A program made the position numbers and the translations under genes. Under the pieces are notes generated by a model. It saw only the letters and a list, made by a program, of their open reading frames with translations, was not told the DNA's origin and made no database searches. A stretch of DNA of 64,000 nt from Hyphomicrobiales bacterium (lineage in GTDB: Bacteria > Pseudomonadota > Alphaproteobacteria > Rhizobiales > Beijerinckiaceae), in contig SEEM01000006.1 in assembly GCA_004144595.1 (NCBI GenBank), forward strand, positions 1-64,000. Direction: 5' to 3'. Numbering within the stretch: the first letter of the stretch is position 1; the number at the start of each line of letters is the position of its first letter. Positions 61,269 to 64,000 of this stretch are shown here, one piece after another.

Positions 61269-62828
61269 ATGCTGACCGTGCCAACAAATCGACGAGCCTT
61301 TCTCACGGCTGCCGCCGGCGGCGCTCTCGGCGGGCTTTTGCCCGCGAGCCTGCTTCACGCCCAGCCGAACAACGGCAAGACGCTGACCATCGTCCTGCCG
61401 AGCAATCCGATCACCATCGACCCGATAAACCAGCTCAATCACGACGCTATGGTGCTCGGCCAGACCGTTTTCGAGAACCTGGTCGAATACGATCTCGACG
61501 GCGTGCTGAAGCCGCAACTCGCCAAGGCCCTGCCGACGGTATCTGCGGACCGGAAGACGTACACCTTCGAGCTGCGGGACGACGTCACCTTCCACAACGG
61601 CAAGAAGATGACCGCGGAGGACGTGAAATACTCCTTCGACTACCTGCTCGACCCGGCCAACAAGGCGCTGCGCCGGCCGATCTTCGCCAAGATCGCGAAG
61701 GTCAGCGTGGTCGACCCGCTCAAGGTCCAGGTCGAGCTCTCCGAACCTTACGGGCAGTGGGTCTATTTTCTTACCAAGTACATGGGCATCTTCCCGGCCG
61801 GCTCGCGCAAGGAGCATGGCGACGAGTACTTCAAGCAAAGGCCTGCCGGCGTCGGGACCGGGTTCGGCGTTTTCGAGGAGTGGAAGCCGAACGACTATAT
61901 CAGCTTCAAGAAGAATCCGAATTACTGGCGCAAGGGTCTCCCGGCCTGGGACCGGCTGGTCGTCAAGATGATCCCCGAGGATGCAACCCGCGTCGCCTAT
62001 CTGCTGACCGGGCAGGTCGACATCATCAGCGCGCCGCCGCCGCGCGAGTTCAACCGCCTGAAGACCATGCCGAACGTGACCGGCGCCTCGCGGCCGACGC
62101 TGGGCGGCTCGCTGCTGATGTTCACCAACAACCTCAAAGCGCCTTTCGACGACGTGAACTTTCGCAAGGCACTCGCCTGCGCCACGGATCGCAAGACCAT
62201 AGCCGACAAGGTCTATTACGGCCTGCTGGACCCGACCGGCGGGCTCGCGCCGCCGCGGGGCTGGTGGTACAATCCCGAGGCTGACAAGGAAATCGCCTTC
62301 GACCTGGAGAGGGCGAAGCAGTTTCTCGCCAAGTCGAAATACCCGAACGGCGCCGAGATCGACATCTCGATCCAGGCCGAGCCCTATCTGCTCGACACCA
62401 AGGACGCAGCGATCTTCCTGCAGGCGCAGCTCGCCAAGATCGGCATCAAGCTCAACCTCAAGGTCTATGAGTTCTCGGTGCTGATCCAGCAGATCGCCCG
62501 CGGCGAGCATCAGATGGCGATGCAGGTCTACATGTCGCCGGGCGAGCCGACCTACACCATCGCCAATACCGTGATGCCCGGGCAGTTCCTGTCGAAGAGC
62601 ACCGGCTACGACAACGCCGAGCTCAATGCGCTGATGTCGGCCGCCTTCGCCGAAAGCGAGGAAGCCAAGCTCAAGGACATCTACGGCAAGATGCAGATGA
62701 TCCTCGCCCGCGACGCGCCGATCGGCGTGCTCGGCTTCGTCCATGCCTCCAATCTCTGGCGGCAGGGCGTGCAGGACTTCAAGGTGAACCAGGCGCTGAC
62801 GATGAGCGTCGGCGAGGTGAAACTCTGA
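61269..62828 (+). CDS. Second ABC transporter substrate-binding protein (SBP_bac_5)
   Basis: 519 aa with AGGGGAA 6 nt before the ATG. The leader (TNRRAFLTAAAGGALGGLLPASLLHA) is Tat-like, unlike the Sec leader of the other binding protein. Fold signatures: TIDPINQLNHDAMVLGQTVFENLVEYD, YTFELRDDVTFHNGKKMTAEDVKYSFDYLL, and FRKALACATDRKTIADKVYYG. Starts an operon with two permeases. Confidence 0.94.
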   Translation: MLTVPTNRRAFLTAAAGGALGGLLPASLLHAQPNNGKTLTIVLPSNPITIDPINQLNHDAMVLGQTVFENLVEYDLDGVLKPQLAKALPTVSADRKTYTFELRDDVTFHNGKKMTAEDVKYSFDYLLDPANKALRRPIFAKIAKVSVVDPLKVQVELSEPYGQWVYFLTKYMGIFPAGSRKEHGDEYFKQRPAGVGTGFGVFEEWKPNDYISFKKNPNYWRKGLPAWDRLVVKMIPEDATRVAYLLTGQVDIISAPPPREFNRLKTMPNVTGASRPTLGGSLLMFTNNLKAPFDDVNFRKALACATDRKTIADKVYYGLLDPTGGLAPPRGWWYNPEADKEIAFDLERAKQFLAKSKYPNGAEIDISIQAEPYLLDTKDAAIFLQAQLAKIGIKLNLKVYEFSVLIQQIARGEHQMAMQVYMSPGEPTYTIANTVMPGQFLSKSTGYDNAELNALMSAAFAESEEAKLKDIYGKMQMILARDAPIGVLGFVHASNLWRQGVQDFKVNQALTMSVGEVKL

Positions 62829-62842
62829 GGGCCTGATCGCTC

Positions 62843-63787
62843 ATGCTTCGCCTCGTCGCAGGCCGCATCCTCTCCTCGATCGGCACGCTGCTCTTTGTCG
62901 GCCTCGCGCTGTTCGCGCTGACGCGCTCCGGTCCGGGCTCTCCGGCCCGGATCGTGCTCGGGGCTGACGCGACCGCCGAGCAGATCGCGCAGTTCGAGCA
63001 GTCGCACGGGCTAGACCGGTCTTTCCTCGCGCAGTACGGCGCCTGGCTGGGCGATGTCCTGCGCGGGGATTTCGGCAAGTCCTTCGTCACCGGCCGCGAC
63101 GTCGCCGCCCAGGTTGCCGATGCATTGCCGGTGACGCTGGCGATCGTGCTCTTCGCGTTCGTGATCGCTTTGGTCGTGGGCATCGGCATCGGCGTGCTGG
63201 CCGCGCTGAAGCCCGGCGGCGCCTTCGACCGGATCAGTCGCTTCGCCTCGGTACTAGGCCTGTCGATACCGGCCTTCTGGCTCGGCATCGTGCTGATCCG
63301 CTTCCTCGCAGTCGATCTTCGCCTGTTGCCGCCGGGTGGCTACGCTCCGCTCTCGACCGGCCTCAAGCTGCACCTCCAAAGCATCCTGATGCCCGCGCTG
63401 TCGCTGGCGGTCTACTATATCGCCGTGCTCGCGAGGATGACGCAGGCCAGCCTTCAGGAGACCTTGCGCGGGGACTATGTCCGCACCGCGCGCGCCATGG
63501 GCCTCTCCCGCCGTCGGGTCGTGTTCTACGCGCTGGTCAATGCGCTGCCGCCGGTGGTCAACCTTGCGGCGCTTTCCTTCGGCTACATGTTCGGCTGGGC
63601 GCTGATCATCGAGCAGGTGTTCAACATCCCCGGCCTGTCGCGCGCCCTGCTGAACGCGATCTCGCAGCGCGACTTCCTGCTCCTGCAGGGTATCGTCTTC
63701 CTTTTCACCGCGATCTTCGTCTTCGCCAATCTCGGCGCCGACCTGATCAACCGCGTGCTCGATCCGCGCCAAAGGGCGGCGACATGA
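62843..63787 (+). CDS. ABC transporter permease, DppB type (second system)
   Basis: 314 aa, six membrane helices. N-terminal LVAGRILSSIGTLLFVGLALFALTRSGPGSPARIVLG and the EAA loop LRGDYVRTARAMGLSRRRVVFYALVNALPPVVN. Starts 14 bp after the binding-protein gene. Confidence 0.94.
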   Translation: MLRLVAGRILSSIGTLLFVGLALFALTRSGPGSPARIVLGADATAEQIAQFEQSHGLDRSFLAQYGAWLGDVLRGDFGKSFVTGRDVAAQVADALPVTLAIVLFAFVIALVVGIGIGVLAALKPGGAFDRISRFASVLGLSIPAFWLGIVLIRFLAVDLRLLPPGGYAPLSTGLKLHLQSILMPALSLAVYYIAVLARMTQASLQETLRGDYVRTARAMGLSRRRVVFYALVNALPPVVNLAALSFGYMFGWALIIEQVFNIPGLSRALLNAISQRDFLLLQGIVFLFTAIFVFANLGADLINRVLDPRQRAAT

Positions 63788-64000
63788 ACACTCTGCGCAA
63801 GGCCCTCGACGGTCTCGACTGGAGCGGCTGGCTCGGAGCGGGCATCGTCGGCCTGATGGTGCTTGCCGCCGTCTTCGCGCCTTTGATCGCGCCGTACGAC
63901 CCGCTCGCGCTCAACATCGAGGACCGGCTGGCTCCGCCCGATGCCAGCCATTGGCTCGGAACCGACCAGGGTGGACGCGATGTGCTGAGCCGCATCCTGT
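63784..64000 (+). CDS. ABC transporter permease, DppC type (partial, runs off the window)
   Basis: The first 72 codons of a DppC-type permease, overlapping the previous stop by 4 bp (ATGA). The OppC_N start is visible (VFAPLIAPYDPLALNIEDRLAPPDASHWLGTDQGGRDVLSRIL). The rest of the second transporter, probably including its ATPase, lies to the right. Confidence 0.92.
   Translation, partial: MNTLRKALDGLDWSGWLGAGIVGLMVLAAVFAPLIAPYDPLALNIEDRLAPPDASHWLGTDQGGRDVLSRIL

Noticed and set aside
1-64000. CRISPR array, prophage, insertion sequence or integron
   Set aside because: No regularly spaced direct repeats, transposase, integrase or phage structural genes were found on either strand.

Overview
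The window is a gene-dense, high-GC chromosomal stretch of an alphaproteobacterium. The gene families and local order (rplM-rpsI-argC, hom-glpX-recJ, a class I PHA synthase, DUF2842 beside ctaA, XapX and DUF6894 proteins, exopolysaccharide genes of the ExoY/ExoP kind) point to Hyphomicrobiales and fit a Bosea-like genome. That placement is inference from gene content; no 16S or other marker is present. I see no prophage, insertion sequence, integron or CRISPR array. Two tRNAs are present: the 3' part of a proline tRNA at the left edge and a complete tRNA-Glu at 36.0 kb.

Layout. 1-14 kb is mainly a surface-polysaccharide region: a methyltransferase, a three-gene operon with 4-bp overlaps (priming phosphotransferase, polymerase/ligase, acyltransferase), an MdtJI-type SMR pair, a GT4 glycosyltransferase with a Wza-like lipoprotein, a divergent ExoP/Wzc-like protein whose cytoplasmic kinase-like domain has lost its Walker motifs, a CelD-type acyltransferase and a NodB-type deacetylase. 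No flippase is seen. 14-36 kb is mostly housekeeping: ctaA, an O-acetylhomoserine sulfhydrylase, a CoA-binding protein, a crotonase without either catalytic glutamate, a thioesterase, an orphan ModA-like binding protein, rplM-rpsI, argC, a LuxR regulator, a FAH-family hydrolase, a FadL-type porin, phaC, an aminotransferase, hom, glpX and recJ.

36-45.7 kb is signalling and stress: a lipocalin, a very large hybrid histidine kinase that begins with a ParD-type ribbon-helix-helix domain, CsbD and DUF6894 proteins, a ferric-reductase-like membrane protein with a secreted intradiol-dioxygenase-like partner, and a MASE4 kinase with two response regulators (one with no output domain). 45.7-53 kb continues on the same strand as a run of seven genes, several overlapping by 4 bp: isochorismatase-family hydrolase, alpha/beta hydrolase, XapX protein, exported YtcJ-type amidohydrolase with a Cys/His-rich tail, DoxX protein, MFS carrier with an ABM-like tail, and an alginate-export-type outer-membrane barrel. 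It looks like an undescribed system for handling a small molecule across the envelope. 53.3-64 kb holds two divergent dipeptide/oligopeptide-type ABC transporters around a LysR regulator, one carrying an ATZ/TRZ-type amidohydrolase; the second runs off the right edge.

The observations I rate highest are the ParD-histidine kinase fusion (37.2-40.3 kb), a candidate arginine attenuator upstream of argC (21.51-21.66 kb: promoter, Arg-rich leaderless peptide, terminator), the 42.9-53.0 kb sensor-plus-envelope cluster, and the degenerate kinase domain of the ExoP-like protein.
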